Below are positions 20,501-41,200 of a stretch of DNA of 64,000 bases, in pieces. The translations under genes were made by a program, and so were the position numbers. How positions within the stretch are numbered: the stretch's first letter is position 1; each line of letters starts with the position of its first letter. This DNA comes from Lingula anatina (lineage: Eukaryota; Brachiopoda; Lingulata; Lingulida; Lingulidae), in the NCBI RefSeq assembly GCF_001039355.2, contig NW_019775813.1:128831-192830 (forward strand), in the 5' to 3' direction. A model generated the notes under the pieces. The model searched no databases, was not told the origin of the DNA, and saw only the letters and a list, made by a program, of their open reading frames with translations.

Positions 20501-22974
20501 AAAGTTAAATAATATACATGACAGTGTGTGCTGTCTTCATTTCCGTCTTCAAATCTTCGTCTCTATTCTCTTAATCTAATGTCATCTGTTTTAAAATGTA
20601 AAAGATTTCTCCAAATTACGATTAAGAAAAACTAATAAACTATTAAAACAATAATAATGTTTGCTGGAAATGCCATTTAGTACATATTGGTTTATGGGCC
20701 AAAGGCTTCTGTATAACTTAGTTTTAATATTGTCACCCTTTGCCCAAAAAAAAATGGTTTCTCAAACCCGAGTACCCACGATCACCGTTTGAACGCCCAT
20801 TTAATGACATCACAAAGTAATCCAAAAATCTGCCAGAGATTTTTCTTTAAAGTATTACTTCAGATTTTATCGTTGACAAAGCAAAATAATGAAAAGCTCC
20901 ACACAAAAACATTTAAACCAAAATGACGGCACGGGACTGTAGCCCATTCTTTCGTGGTCAACTCTGCCGATTTTCATAATAAAATCTCGCTCAGGGGATT
21001 GCTTTCTTACTTCAAAATAGAAAGGTTTTAAATTGACGATAAAAGCTGTGAGTTGCCTATGCTTATTCATTCCAACGACAAATAGAAACGCCGATATTTT
21101 ATATTTATATTTCGAGGATTTTTAATTGTTTTAAATCAGCACAAAGATAGATGCATCATTGATTGATTAGATGCGGGAAAAAAGCTTATTTTGGTATCTG
21201 GATGATAATAAAGGGTCACAATACCCTAAAGTGAGCATTCTAATTTTCTTGTCATTTAAAGTGCATTTCTATATTTAATCATTCCTGCTGCTCAAACCTT
21301 AGTGAGAATGTACGAAAGTAATCGAATAATTAAGAAAAGTTTGAAATTAACATTAATTATTACCGACGCTACCATGACTATTCCCTGTCTAAACTTAATC
21401 TACCCTCTATATAATTTTAGTAAGAAGACTACATAATTATAGTTATAGCCTGTGGTATGACCTGGAATTCGGAAATAAATCAACCTGTCACTACACCACT
21501 CTTTGCTTTTGAACGACCTCAGATTTTTGATTAATGACACCATTTAGTACTCCAAAACCCTGCCAATGATTCTTTTGAAAGTCTTCGCTCAGATGTCATC
21601 GTTGATACAATAAAATAATACCCTTTTAATGAAAATCCGTATTTAGGGGCTCATAACTCCATAACAAAAACATTTAAACCAAACGGTTGTAGCCCGTACA
21701 CTTGTGGTCAACTCTGCTTTTTTTCCGTGATGAAATCTTGTTCAAGGACGAGGGTTTCGCCCTATGCCGATTGCTGTCTCACTTCAAAGGGTGTTAAATT
21801 GACGATTAAAGCGTTAAGTTGTCTATGCTTATACATTGCAACGAAAAATATAAACGCCGATATTTTATATTTAGGCCTAGGGTTTTTTATTGTTTTAAAT
21901 CAGCACACAGATAGATGCCTTACTGAATAATTATGTGCAGGAAAAACCTCATTTTCGGTATGTGAATGATAACAAAGGGTTACAATGCCCTTAAAGTGAA
22001 TTTTGTTTCAGGTCAAAACAAACATTTTCTGAATTTAAAAGTGGTTAACAGGCTTTCAAAAGTTACTAGCCATACCTGCTCAAAACTTACCTCCAACGAT
22101 AGTTTCAATATTTCCGCTGAACTGATCCCCCGCATTATCGATATCTATTCGCCAGGTATAATTCCCGCTGTCATTGAACTCAGCATGTTCTATCACAACG
22201 GCGAAGTAGGTTGTGGGAGACCTAACGTTGCGAAATTTGACGTCACTTCTTGACGCAAAATGATTTGAAAAATTTTGGCGAATAACATTGCCAGGAAATT
22301 CAAAGAAAGTAAAAACGTGGCTGGTGTTATCTGTTCCATTCACATACAGGTCTGCAGCTAGAACGTAGCCGCTTTCTCCAGTCAATGTGTAGTTGCAAAA
22401 CAGAGTCACCGCTTCTCCATTTTGTACGAAGATGCGGTGTGGAATAGGCGGAGAAATTGTAAATCCTTGAACACCTGAATTCAATAAATTCGTGATAAAA
22501 GTCTTGGTATTAATTTTTTAATACTGTTGGAAATTTAAAAAAGCAATTTGTAATACTCGTCTCTTATATCATCAACCGGAATATGGTTTTGAACGTTCAT
22601 GTCGGTTATTGTAAATCTAACTGCATAAAAATATTATTATCTCAAACCATTCATAGTCCAGAGGCAAAACTTCGAGCAAACAAAGTATTTTTGGAGATAA
22701 AAATACTATCCACAAATTTTAATTTAATGTGCCATGTATGCAAAATAAAATGCGTAGATCAATGAGTAAAATTCGACATAAAAGTATACAGGAGTTTCCT
22801 ATCGTATCAATCGGATCTGATCAATCAGTTTCCCTCCCCATGATGACATATTATGTTTTTGATACAAATAAGCGCCGTTACCTTTGGTTGTTTAAAAACA
22901 ATATACTCGCATGGATACTTACATACTGCATGTAACAACACAATACAGTAAAGCGCCAGATGCACAGTCGCCAT
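16021..22974 (-). CDS. Gene A: two-Ig receptor with transmembrane helix and ITIM/ITSM tail
   Basis: Eight phase-consistent exons: 22923-22974, 22091-22474, 20103-20369, 19824-19874, 19500-19547, 16991-17140, 16678-16751 and 16021-16185, totalling 1191 nt or 396 residues. Exon 1 encodes the signal peptide MATVHLALYCIVLLHAVC. Exon 2 is an N-glycosylation-rich V-like Ig domain (VTLFCNYTL...DSGNYTWRI) whose second conserved Cys is replaced by Thr. Exon 3 is a canonical Ig domain (LKCEVTGG...FYCIGTN). Exons 4-5 are a Ser/Pro/Gly stalk. Exon 6 holds the helix IALIVVGVVVVIAVIAIVIV and a basic stop-transfer. Exon 7 adds TYAAEE and NQYSDM (YxxM). Exon 8 gives LQYADLDL and, 32 residues later, TEYAEVRKT and stop. 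By family knowledge such a tail recruits SHP-type phosphatases when phosphorylated, so an inhibitory surface receptor is the likely role. Its Ig exons are nearly identical to those of the divergently oriented RTK gene B. Confidence 0.87.
16619..16660. repeat. (CT)n microsatellite beside the gene A YxxM exon
   Basis: On the gene strand this is (GA)n, starting about 16 nt after the exon 7 donor (16677-16676). Confidence 0.95.
17641..17810 (+). mobile_element. tRNA-derived SINE, 5' part
   Basis: Positions 17641-17712 resemble a tRNA: A-box-like GGCCTAGTGGTT, a CTCCGGAG loop and B-box GGTTCAAAACC. A tRNA-unrelated body follows (CGGTACCTGCTGTCTCCCCG...). It has no genuine CCA end or full cloverleaf, so I call it a SINE rather than a tRNA gene. 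The body continues after 18431, interrupted by the TIR element at 17819-18422. It lies in gene A intron 5. Confidence 0.7.
17819..18422. mobile_element. TIR DNA transposon (perfect ~77-bp inverted ends, 8-bp TSD) carrying a helicase fragment
   Basis: The ends CACCCTGAGCTTCAGAGATA (17819) and its complement finishing at 18422 are inverted repeats. By eye the core 75 bp (17821-17895 against 18346-18420) is identical. The flanks GGTCATGG at 17811-17818 and 18423-18430 are a perfect 8-bp target-site duplication, known for hAT, P and a few other superfamilies. It is inserted in a SINE, inside an intron of gene A. The perfect TIRs suggest recent activity. The interior has one recognisable coding piece (18082-18255) and no transposase. 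Confidence 0.9.
18082..18255 (+). pseudogene. RecQ-like helicase N-terminal fragment inside the TIR element
   Basis: A 57-codon open frame between TAA (18079) and TGA (18253). It reads SELKPEQFDALHNYLL, then DDVFCVLPTGYGKSLIFSLI. This matches the RecQ-family motif 0 (K-x-E-Q) and Walker A region (PTGYGKS, motif I). The downstream helicase motifs (DEAH box etc.) are missing and the frame stops soon after motif I. It is either the residue of a helicase-encoding autonomous transposon after internal deletion or a captured host fragment. Confidence 0.75.
18431..19499. other. Rest of gene A intron 5
   Basis: Contains the SINE body remainder (to about 18540), the second copy of the dispersed repeat at about 18740-19100, and unremarkable AT-rich sequence. 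No additional exon was recognised on either strand. Confidence 0.5.
20755..21990. repeat. Direct duplication within gene A intron 2
   Basis: About 20755-21230 and 21500-21990 are diverged direct copies (shared ACATTTAAACCAAA, TGTAGCCC, GTGGTCAACTCTGC, AACGCCGATATTTTATATTT and ATTGTTTTAAATCAGCACA). A shorter third copy is at about 36410-36560. The duplication explains why this intron is 1.7 kb in gene A but only 0.2 kb in gene B. Confidence 0.65.
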
Positions 22975-25668
22975 GATGTGTACTGCTCGGTAATCTCGTT
23001 GGCGGTGACCTTCACATTGATTACTGGTACAGGGTATCAGAAATAAATGGGAACAGTCCCATTTTTCATTTTTCAAATGGAATTCAAGGAACACACTATA
23101 CAATCGAAACAGATTGGATATTACCGGATATATGAAAAAATTAGGGGGAAAAGCCAGAACCGTTTTACTAAAAGCAGACAGATAGAAACACATTGATTGT
23201 ATGGGGAGGTCGGGAGAGAAGTTTACAAATTCGGGAAACTCCGGACGTAATCAGGGCAGTAGGTCTTCCACAGTAGTATTTGCACTGTTATTACTACAAT
23301 GGGAAAGAAAAGAAGTGTGTAATACTTCATGAACGTGAACATCATCTATCATATAATCATCCTGATTATCAGCCACATAAAAGCCACAGTGTAAAATGTA
23401 CGGCTTGGGAACGGATGCAGTGCTTTGCCTTTTGTATTACCATACGATAGGATCCCTAAAAGGTATGTCGCCTACTTGAAAAAAGAAAAGATAATAGAAA
23501 AAATATTTTGACATAAAAATGTTTTCTTCCTCTTAATTCTACAAGGGGTTGAAGGAAAAATGTTGTCTTTGTTGCAAGTACAAATTCTGAGTTATTGAAG
23601 TCCAAGATTTTAGTGACAGTTATTGAGACAACATATACACATGTAAAAGATAAGAGGATAAGCTCAGCGCCTGTGCCATATTTTGTGAGCTCTTTTGGGA
23701 CGGAGAAAACCAAGATATATACTTGCAGATTCTCCTTGTTCATATTATTTTGAATGTATTTTGAGTCTTTTCGAACGAAAAAATACAACACACCAGCAAT
23801 CAGGGCATTACCTTTCACTCCCCGTGCACTATAAACTCAAGCATAAAAATATCTTATTTAAAGATTGGTGACGCCTTAAGCAATTATCAGGATAACCACA
23901 CCTGGTGAGAAAAAAATGATCATTTTTGTGCCAGTGTTTCTACATTCCACACGTCTAGGTCAAATCCAGGACCACTACAGAACTCGTACCTGCTGCCTCG
24001 TCTTTGCTCAGCAATCGGTATTTAGAAGATGAAACAGAAAGCAAACACCTGGTTAAGTTAAAATTCTGGTAATTATTTATATAAATCCCACATATCCATC
24101 AGTCAGAGTTGCACATGCACCTGTATGTTCTTTCGCGAGGAGTGGTTGTTTCATGCCATTATTAAGATTGTGAACATGCACATGTATATACAGTATACTG
24201 CTAAAAAGAATTTAGTGAACAGCGAAATATTGAACCATACCTATTTTTTTTAAAATTTAGCAATTCTGTGACTAAGTCATCATTCTGCAAAGGAAGTTAT
24301 CTATACCTCAACTGTGCTGTAATAAAAATAAATTTTGCACTTGTTACAAGTTATAATTATGAGAATAAGGTTCTGGGCAAAAGTATTTGGCCTCCTAACT
24401 TCCTGGGGGTTATGCGCGGGTGAAATTTGAGGTTCTGATGAACAGAAAGCGTGCTTCCAATCACTCATGTAAATACCATCGTGACAAACTCACTGCAAGA
24501 GCTTTGGCAGACAAATCCTCTAGTCATGCCCCAACCCCGTGGTTTTTCAGTAAAGGAAAGAGGGGCCGATATAAGTTAACAAAATACAGGCTTTGGTATG
24601 TAAATCCTTCAGTAATTCACAGGCTGGTTAACGGTAACAGGGATTTAGCCAACGAACCCAGGCCAGATGAGTCTGGGCACATTCAGAACAAGCTGATCCG
24701 CGGCTCGCTGATCTGTGGATCAGATATGGCCTCCCCACTTAAAGACAATGCCTCATAATCCCCTAATGGACTCCCCACCTGCCACATGTGCCGTTGACTC
24801 CCTGCAGGGGCACAGCAATTCAATCTGGGCTGACGTTGCTGAGCCCAGATGCTGACGTATGCTGACGTTTGCTTTGTTCCCTATGCCTGTTAAGTAAGTC
24901 CTCAGATCAACATGTTTGGTACTGAAAAGCCTCTAAGAGCTGGGTATTTAATTTTGACACATTTCCTTTTTATTTTCATTTGTATAATGATAAGTGATAG
25001 TTAAATCCAAACACAATGTACAAGTCCATAAAGCTATGGTTTATAATTATTATTTTCACGTTTTAGGTTATTGATTGTCTGATTTTCTAAGTATTCTCTA
25101 CCTTCTTTTGACCAGAATATATAGAAGATTTCAGGCTGAACTCAATCTTTACTTTCTGTCTTTTAAAGGTACATATGAATCGAGGGTCGGTGGAGGTGGA
25201 TTCCCAATGACACATTTAAACCACTTCTACTAGTTTCTTTTATGACTCAAAAAAATTCGACATGCCAGGGGATAAACTGAATAAATCACTCGATCACCCA
25301 AAAAACAGCATAAAAAGAGCTTTAGGCTGCTCTTTTCTTTAAATTTTGGTCACAAATTTAACCTACTTATCTGACCTACTTTTCTGCCCCATCAATATCT
25401 AGCATAGAAAGCTGGCAGAAAAAATATCATTTTCGGGAAATATTAAGCAATGTTTTTTGGTAATTCTCTTAGTTATATTATTTGAAACGGAATGCTGGCA
25501 TTTGGTTGACACTTGCGGTAAAAAATATCCATCTTTAACCTTTTTTCTTTATTTATTTGGCGAACCAATATTCAATTCATAATTTTTCACAGTGCACATT
25601 GTCCAGTATCCAATAACCATGAATAATCGTTAAATTATAAAAGATCTGTACGTGTCCACTTCTTTCAG
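22975..25668. promoter_or_regulatory. Divergent intergenic region between gene A and gene B
   Basis: Lies between the gene A start codon (22974, minus) and the first recognised gene B exon (25669, plus). The gene B signal-peptide exon and promoter must lie in or near it. I searched for an ATG plus hydrophobic stretch ending in phase 1 before GT and found no convincing candidate. It has two short unrelated ORFs that I do not support. No TATA element can be assigned with confidence. Confidence 0.4.
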
Positions 25669-34258
<8,590 letters not shown>

Positions 34259-37120
34259 TGTGGAAATACCCAGTATGAATATTTTGAAATACTGCAGTTG
34301 GTCACTGTTAATTAACTAAATTCGACCAAAATATTTAACTGTTATTTGCCAGTCGTCTTTTGTTAGCTAAGTATGGACGAAATATGTTTGATGAGTTATG
34401 AAAATGGACTGGGATTATGCAAAAGACTATGTTTTCCATGTTATGCCACGTACGCGGTAGCCGTGCAAATATAATCAAATGGACTCACAGCCTCCGTATA
34501 TTCTATGGTTTTGCCAAACTAAGCTTTTGACATTTTCAATCCTAAGCCGTACGAGATGATGATTGGACCTGCAGCTTTTTGGAGAGACGGCGTTTTCTAT
34601 ATAATCATTCAATTTCATTCCAGCAATTTGCCTAATCACACTGTAAACAGATCAAGGCACTGATAGATTCTGTACCACGTACACTATATTTTATATGCCA
34701 CAAGTAGGACATAAATCACATGGATAACGGTAAACATCACGAACTGAATCTGAAAATTGAATGTTTTCGCTGATATTTATAACTTTTATCGGTCGATTTT
34801 GACAACGATTATACGTGTGTCTATGCAAATGATTTGAGTTTAGTATTGATTTCTGCATTTAATCAAGTGCATCTTTTACACTAGTAGGAAAAGTATAAAA
34901 CTGCGTTCTTCATGTAAAAGTAACTTTTTCACACCACTGCCTTTAAAAAGATATGCATTCGTTGACAAATAAGAAATATAGGATGAGAACCTTTTTGCCA
35001 AATCTTGATATGTAATTAATTTTTCTTATTTTGATAGTGCATAGAGTCCACTTTGGGATATCAGTACACTTACATGTAGTTTTATATACGTTACATGCAG
35101 CTCTAAATGATACGAGTAATTTAGTCACTATAATTACAATTACAATAATTCCAATTCTTACAATTTTTTTTCATTTGTAAGTATCTGTATAATTACATGC
35201 ACATGTATATTGTAACAGAATGGCGGATCCAGTGGAAAAAGCGGGGACGTGCCCTTCTTCTTAAATAATGAAACAAGGTACAAAACTAGGGTTTTTTCAT
35301 CCCAGTGCCCAGCAAACCATAGCTTATAGCCAATTGTCCTGATCTACTGTTTTGTATTTGGCGAGAAGGTAGAGAATGTTATCATTCCCCCCTCTCCCCC
35401 GCACACACACACGCACAGCACGCAAAACTCTGGATCTGTCAGTGAGAAAGCAATGCGAGAATCAAATGTGATCTCTGCAATCAGTGGTTATGCTCATATT
35501 TACGAACAATTTGATAATAAAGCACTCACTTAATTGTTGAGCTTTTACTAATTAAATTTTGGTTCGGTAATCATACTTACAGCATTGGCTTCGTATTTAC
35601 GCGCTTCGATTTAACGCAGTGCATTCTGTGCCAAAGTGATGTTTAGCTGTAATGTTTATATCAGTATTTGTGTTAATTTAAGTTAAAGACGGAATACCCT
35701 GATTGTTAACATATACATATAGCAAATATTTAGGAATATATTCAAAATAAAGAACGTGCAAATGTTACTGAAACAATATTCAGTAACAAATAAACGATTA
35801 ATCACAAGAATGCTGACAAAAAAACATATGCATTATATTTTATAAAAAGCTGGAAAAAACACGCTGTTTTTGGCACAGCATGAATTGTCAATTAAATTTT
35901 CTCCACGCAACTATACGCATGAATTGTCAATTGTCAGTTTTCAGATGACGGTGTAACTAAACCATTTTAAGGAGTTGCACCATTTGCATACTTAGATTTT
36001 CCTCATTATTTTTATTTTAACAGACCAACATCGATGAAGTACAGTAGCTAACCAGACGTAAGATGTTCAAATGTATCATAAAATCGTTGCCTTGCAGACC
36101 CCATTGCTAGTGATACCTAAAAATACAAAATAAACGTGGTTAGTTCTTCTATAGCTGTGCGTCACATTCAATAAAGGGACGGGGGAGCACAAAGTTAGCC
36201 GCAACTGGTTGTGATCCTAATATCATCACAACTATCGCAATTTCTTCATAATCTGAGCCAAGTCTTTTCAACTGTTATACACATTCTTTAGGGTTAAAGA
36301 TAAATCTTCATTGTTCAGTAACAAAATTAATTAACATTTACACATTTGTCATCTTACCGGTGACGTCACAATTGCGATTTTGGGGTAAAAATTTGAGAAA
36401 TCGGTTTCTCAGATTTCCCTTTTACCCGAGCACCCACGATCACAGTTTCAACACCGATTTAATGACACCATTTTGTACTCCAAAACCCTGCCAGTGATTT
36501 TTCTTAAAAGTCTTAGTTCAGATAATACCTTTGTTTTATGAAATCTGTAATTAGGGTCAATCAATTCAAATAAGATATATGCAAATAGAATCCAAAACTG
36601 TGTCAAGATGCTCGTTGTAAAGCAGTCGTTAAGCAATCACTTCACCCAAACTCGATACGGAAATGATCAACGACTGTGGTATCACTACGGTTATCTGGTT
36701 ACCATGGAAATGTCACCGGAAGGCTAGCAACAGACATAACACTAAACACACGAACCGTCAATTTCTAAAGATTAAAAACATGAAATTCTTATCTTAAACG
36801 TCTCTCTTAAATGATGTCAGAATGAAGCAGCCTATATGTGTGTTAAAGAAATTTACCATCAAGCGTGGTATCGATGAAAATGGTGTGAATGAAGTTGATA
36901 TGTACAAATTTTAGAATCAGAGTTTGTCAATTGCTTTATTAGTATAAATCCCAAGTGATGAATTTGTTTGTCCTGAGTTAATCGTTTGTGTTATTGACGG
37001 TCGAAACTGGTTATCAAAAGCGCATTCTTAACACTTTAATTTTGACTTTGAACGAACAGCATTATACAAAATACGAAATCTAAGATACAGCACGAAGCCA
37101 ACTATACGTGTACGTGTAAG
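34259..37120. other. Region between gene B and gene C tails
   Basis: Non-coding. Holds the gene B 3' flank (homologous to 2494-5500 and 51967-54100), a TIR element copy at 35220-35441, a partial intron repeat at 36410-36560, and from 36555 the flank shared with gene A. Genes B and C converge here tail to tail, like the RTK fragment and gene D at 2.5-6.7 kb. Confidence 0.55.
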
Positions 37121-37401
37121 GCCCCGTTCAGAATGGATGACACGAGTACTTACTGATCCGCCGACTGAATATGGCCGACCACACTTCAAAAGCGATGTCG
37201 ATGGTGCCCCCGCCTCCAGGTCTCTCCCTAAAGTCGCTGCAGAGCCTAGCAATAAAACCTCGGGCCAGAGATGTAATTTGTTTTAAGGCACGTGTGGAGT
37301 CGGGGAGACCATCAGGAATCAGCGGCATCGCTTTAGAACTGGTCGGCTATATTTAGTCGGCGGATCAGTAAGTTCTCAGATCATGCATTTTGAAGGGGGC
37401 C
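37121..37401. repeat. Imperfect palindrome built from two copies of the gene F 5' exon region
   Basis: The left arm reads GGCCCCGTTCAGAATG...CCGACTGAATATGGCCGACC. The right arm is its inverse (GGTCGGCTATATTTAGTCGGCGG...GGGGGCC). Each arm resembles the sequence around the gene F start (6406-6455). The left arm keeps an ATG on the plus strand (MADHTSKAM...). The right arm, on the minus strand, keeps MPLIPDGLPDSTRA but its first ATG is ATA. It may be an inverted duplication of a promoter/first exon or a TIR element that captured it. Confidence 0.55.
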
Positions 37402-37602
37402 TAACTGTTTAATAGAAAATACAACTCTTATAGAATCCCAACTTCAAACAATTCTGCTTAATTTCCATAACCAATACATTTCCTTCGATAGAAGTAACAT
37501 ATTTTCCGATGCAGTACATGTCGCACACTGTTACAGCTTACATTTTGTACAGAAAACGGGATTCTGCAAACAGTCATGTAGTTCTTACAAATAAAGGACT
37601 GA

Positions 37603-37889
37603 TCACGTTTTTCTGACTTCGGCGTACTCGGTCTTGGAGTCCTCATCAATAACAAGGTTGTTGCGTCTACCTGCCGGTTTTATTTTTCCCGTGGGACGTA
37701 GATCGAGGTCGGCATACTGGAGGCCTTCTACGTTCCGCTGCTGCTTTGCCTCTTGTTCCTGCCGTAAAATGAAAATGATATTATATTTATTTCTATTCGT
37801 TAATTCAAAATTGTCTGATAGAAGAATTTCATTTTATCACTCCACTCCCCAAAATCTTCTTTCTCATACTGCTTGCCTGTAACAATCTT

Positions 37890-37921
<32 letters not shown>

Positions 37922-38176
37922 TCTCTTTCATAAACACTCACTTTTCTGACTTCTTGTTGCTTTTCATCTTTTTCTTGCATAGGAAATGATAAATATGTTC
38001 TCGAATTTGAATTGTAGTATTTACTTTTCTAAGATTTTTTCCTCCTTGTTTCTACGTTTTTTATCATGAAAATTAATATATGTATTACTGCTTTTTCTCC
38101 ACGCTTTTTCGTTCAGTCTTAAATTCAGCTTAAATAGTTTTTTCGCTTTAGGCATCCCCTTATTTTCTACGTTTAT

Positions 38177-38226
<50 letters not shown>

Positions 38227-41200
38227 CACACACAGTTTTCTCACCATGGTCATCTCGCTGTATAGGTTCTCTGCATCAGTCGTTTCTTTATCTGAAATAA
38301 AGCATTTGCTTTAATCTATGTTATCTAGATTCTATTGTCGACATCCCAGGCCTACCCAACGACCAGACTCGGCACCGAATGATCCTGAATTCACCGGTAG
38401 ATCAGACCACACTACCCGTTTTCATGGTGTGAGTCAGTACGCATTACACAGTATCATACCCTGAACAAATTTTGAGTGGTGATGCAATGCTTTTCAACCC
38501 CGCTGATAATCGTCACTATCACATCGCGTACTAGGCAAGAGCGGTGTCGCGTCTGATACTGTGAAATGCGTACTGATACACACCTTGAAAACGGGTAGTG
38601 TGGTCCGATTTACCGGTGAATTCAGGATCATTCGGTGCCGAGTCTGGTAGTTGGGTAGGCCTGCATCCGCTTCAAACATCATTAGAATGTCACTGACTAC
38701 GACCTCAAGATGTACACTAGAAATGGCTAATTCTTTACGACTTATATAGGCCTATTGTAATGAAAATTTTAGTTACCACGTGGACTGTTGTTGTCAGTTC
38801 ATAAATGTTCATGTGATTGTTGTGGGAGATTTATGTGCCTCTCCATTGATTTAATATATTTGTGATCAGTGCACCATTTCTATGGACATTTGCAGTATCA
38901 ATAAGTTCCGGTGGGAATCCGCTAGAGTGAGGAAACGTTCATACTTCCTTAAATCCTTTACACTATTATGTATTATAATTAACCCTTTACAGTTTTTATT
39001 TATTTGGCGCTAACTTGCTATCAGGTTTTTATGGCTTTTAAGAAGTGTTGTTCATATACTTTTGCCACATAAAGAAGAAAGATAAAGACAAAAGATCTAG
39101 CTGTCTTGTGCCCCTTCTGTTTACACATACAGTATACACAGTTATAACAATGACCACGATAAAGAAGGCGGCGAAACCAGCAGCCACTCATTAAGGGCCT
39201 CCCACGATGAGCCCGATGCCAGGTCTGCCCTGTAGATCACCGCTACAACTACCCATTACTTAAAGAAGAATACTAACGCCATTATCAAGTAGTACATTCG
39301 AGTAGTTCCCTCTGTCTTTTTAAAGGGAAATTTAAGCTATACAAAGACACCCAATATCAACATAAACACAGGCAGCAATCATGCAGGGCGAGTAGGTGTC
39401 AGATTCATTATTTTTACTTAAAAACAAAAACTGAGAAGTGCTGCCAAGAACACATGTCGTGATTACTGTATCAAGCCGAGAGTTGTCCACCTAATAGAGG
39501 ATACGCCACTGAAAGCCCCTTTCCAACTCCTTGTTTTAAATTGTTCGAGATAACCTTTCTAACTATGAAAGGCAGTCGAAAAAAGGGTTTGCTTCACAAA
39601 TAGGAGCATACATGTTTTAGTCTTACCAGGTGTAAAGGTTGCGCCTGTAAAATGGGAAATTTTCAAAATAAGAGTAATTTGCAAATAAACCTAAAATATA
39701 TTTCGATACCAAAAATTCGATACCATGTCTGTAATGTACAATGGCGGACTTAATGGGGTCAGGGGGTCCTGACTCCCCCCCCCCCCTCCNATTCTCCTTT
39801 TGGAATAAGGATTTTGACTAGCTAATTTATAGTTCCTAACCGTTCCAAATGGCACCGTTTTTCCTCAAAAACACCAAAATATTATGGAGCCCTTCAGCAG
39901 ACCTCGAACTCAACCACAAGAGGTACAAGAGTCGGCTTGTTATTCGAGGCATCTCATAACTGGCGTTCTTCACGGTCGTCTCGTTGTATTGGTTCTCTGT
40001 CGGTGCAACAGCCGTGTCTTTGTCTGAAATAAAACATTTGCTTTAATCTATGTTATCTAGATTCTGTTGTCGACATCCGCTTCAAACATCATTAGAATGT
40101 CACTGACTACGACCTCAAGGGCCTATGATGTATTATAATTAACCCTTTACAGTTTTTATTTATTTGGCGCTAACTCACTATCAGGTTTTTATGGGTTTTA
40201 AGTCGTGTTGTTCATATACTTTTGCCACATAAAGAAAAAAGATAAAGACAAAAGGTCTGTCTTGTGCCCCTTCTGTTAATTTACACAGTATACACAGTTA
40301 TGCAATGACCACGATTAAGAAGGCGGCGCCACCAGCAGCCACTCATTGAGGGCCTCCCACGATGAGCCCGATGCCAGGTCTGCCCTGTAGATCACATCTA
40401 CCACTACCTATTACTTAAAGAAGAATACTAACGCCATTATCAAGTAGTACATTCGAGTAGTTAACTCTATCTTTTTAAAGGGAAATTTAAGCTATACAAA
40501 GACACCCAATATCAACATAAACACAGGCAGCAATCATGCAGGGCGAGTAGGTGTCAGATTCATTATTTTTACTTAAAAACTGAGAAGAACACATGTCGTG
40601 ATTACTGTATCATGCCGAGAGTTGTCCACCTAATAGAGGATACGCCACTGAAAACCCCTTTCCAACTCCTTGTCTAAAATTGTTCGAGATAACCTTTCTA
40701 TATATATATATATAACAGTACAATAACAAATGTTTTTACATTTGGATGCCCGCAAACTATTTTTTCTTTCCCTACCACTTTCTGTGCCTTTCTCTCCGTA
40801 TCTCTCTCTCCGACATGCTTCCGCCCTATCCGCATGTCTCTCTCTCACTCAATCCTTCTCTCTCTCTCTCTCGTTAAATATTCTAAACTTTTAAGTTTAT
40901 AAACCGAAAGATATCAGAAGTAATTTAAAAAAAGCCCCCCTTTCGAGCGCCACCCTCATGGTTGGGGAGGTTAAGGGGGCTGTAGTGGGACTTTCAGTGG
41001 CTGTTAAGGCCCCGTCACACTTATTCGGAATCAGCAAGAATGAAGAAGAATGAGCCTCAACGAAGCATTTTTAAAATTCGCACCACATTCGGGGAAAAAT
41101 TTCAAATTGACCTTAATTGTTGTAAGAGTACCGTTCGAATACTCAGAATGCGCTTGGAATCGCCTGGAATGATGAGTGCACTTTCGACTGTGTTAGCTCT

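Noticed and set aside
24420-24758. 112-codon plus-strand frame in the A-B intergenic region
   Set aside because: No domain or splice context, and no copy in the C-E intergenic region; considered as a gene B first exon but it has no signal peptide or suitable donor.
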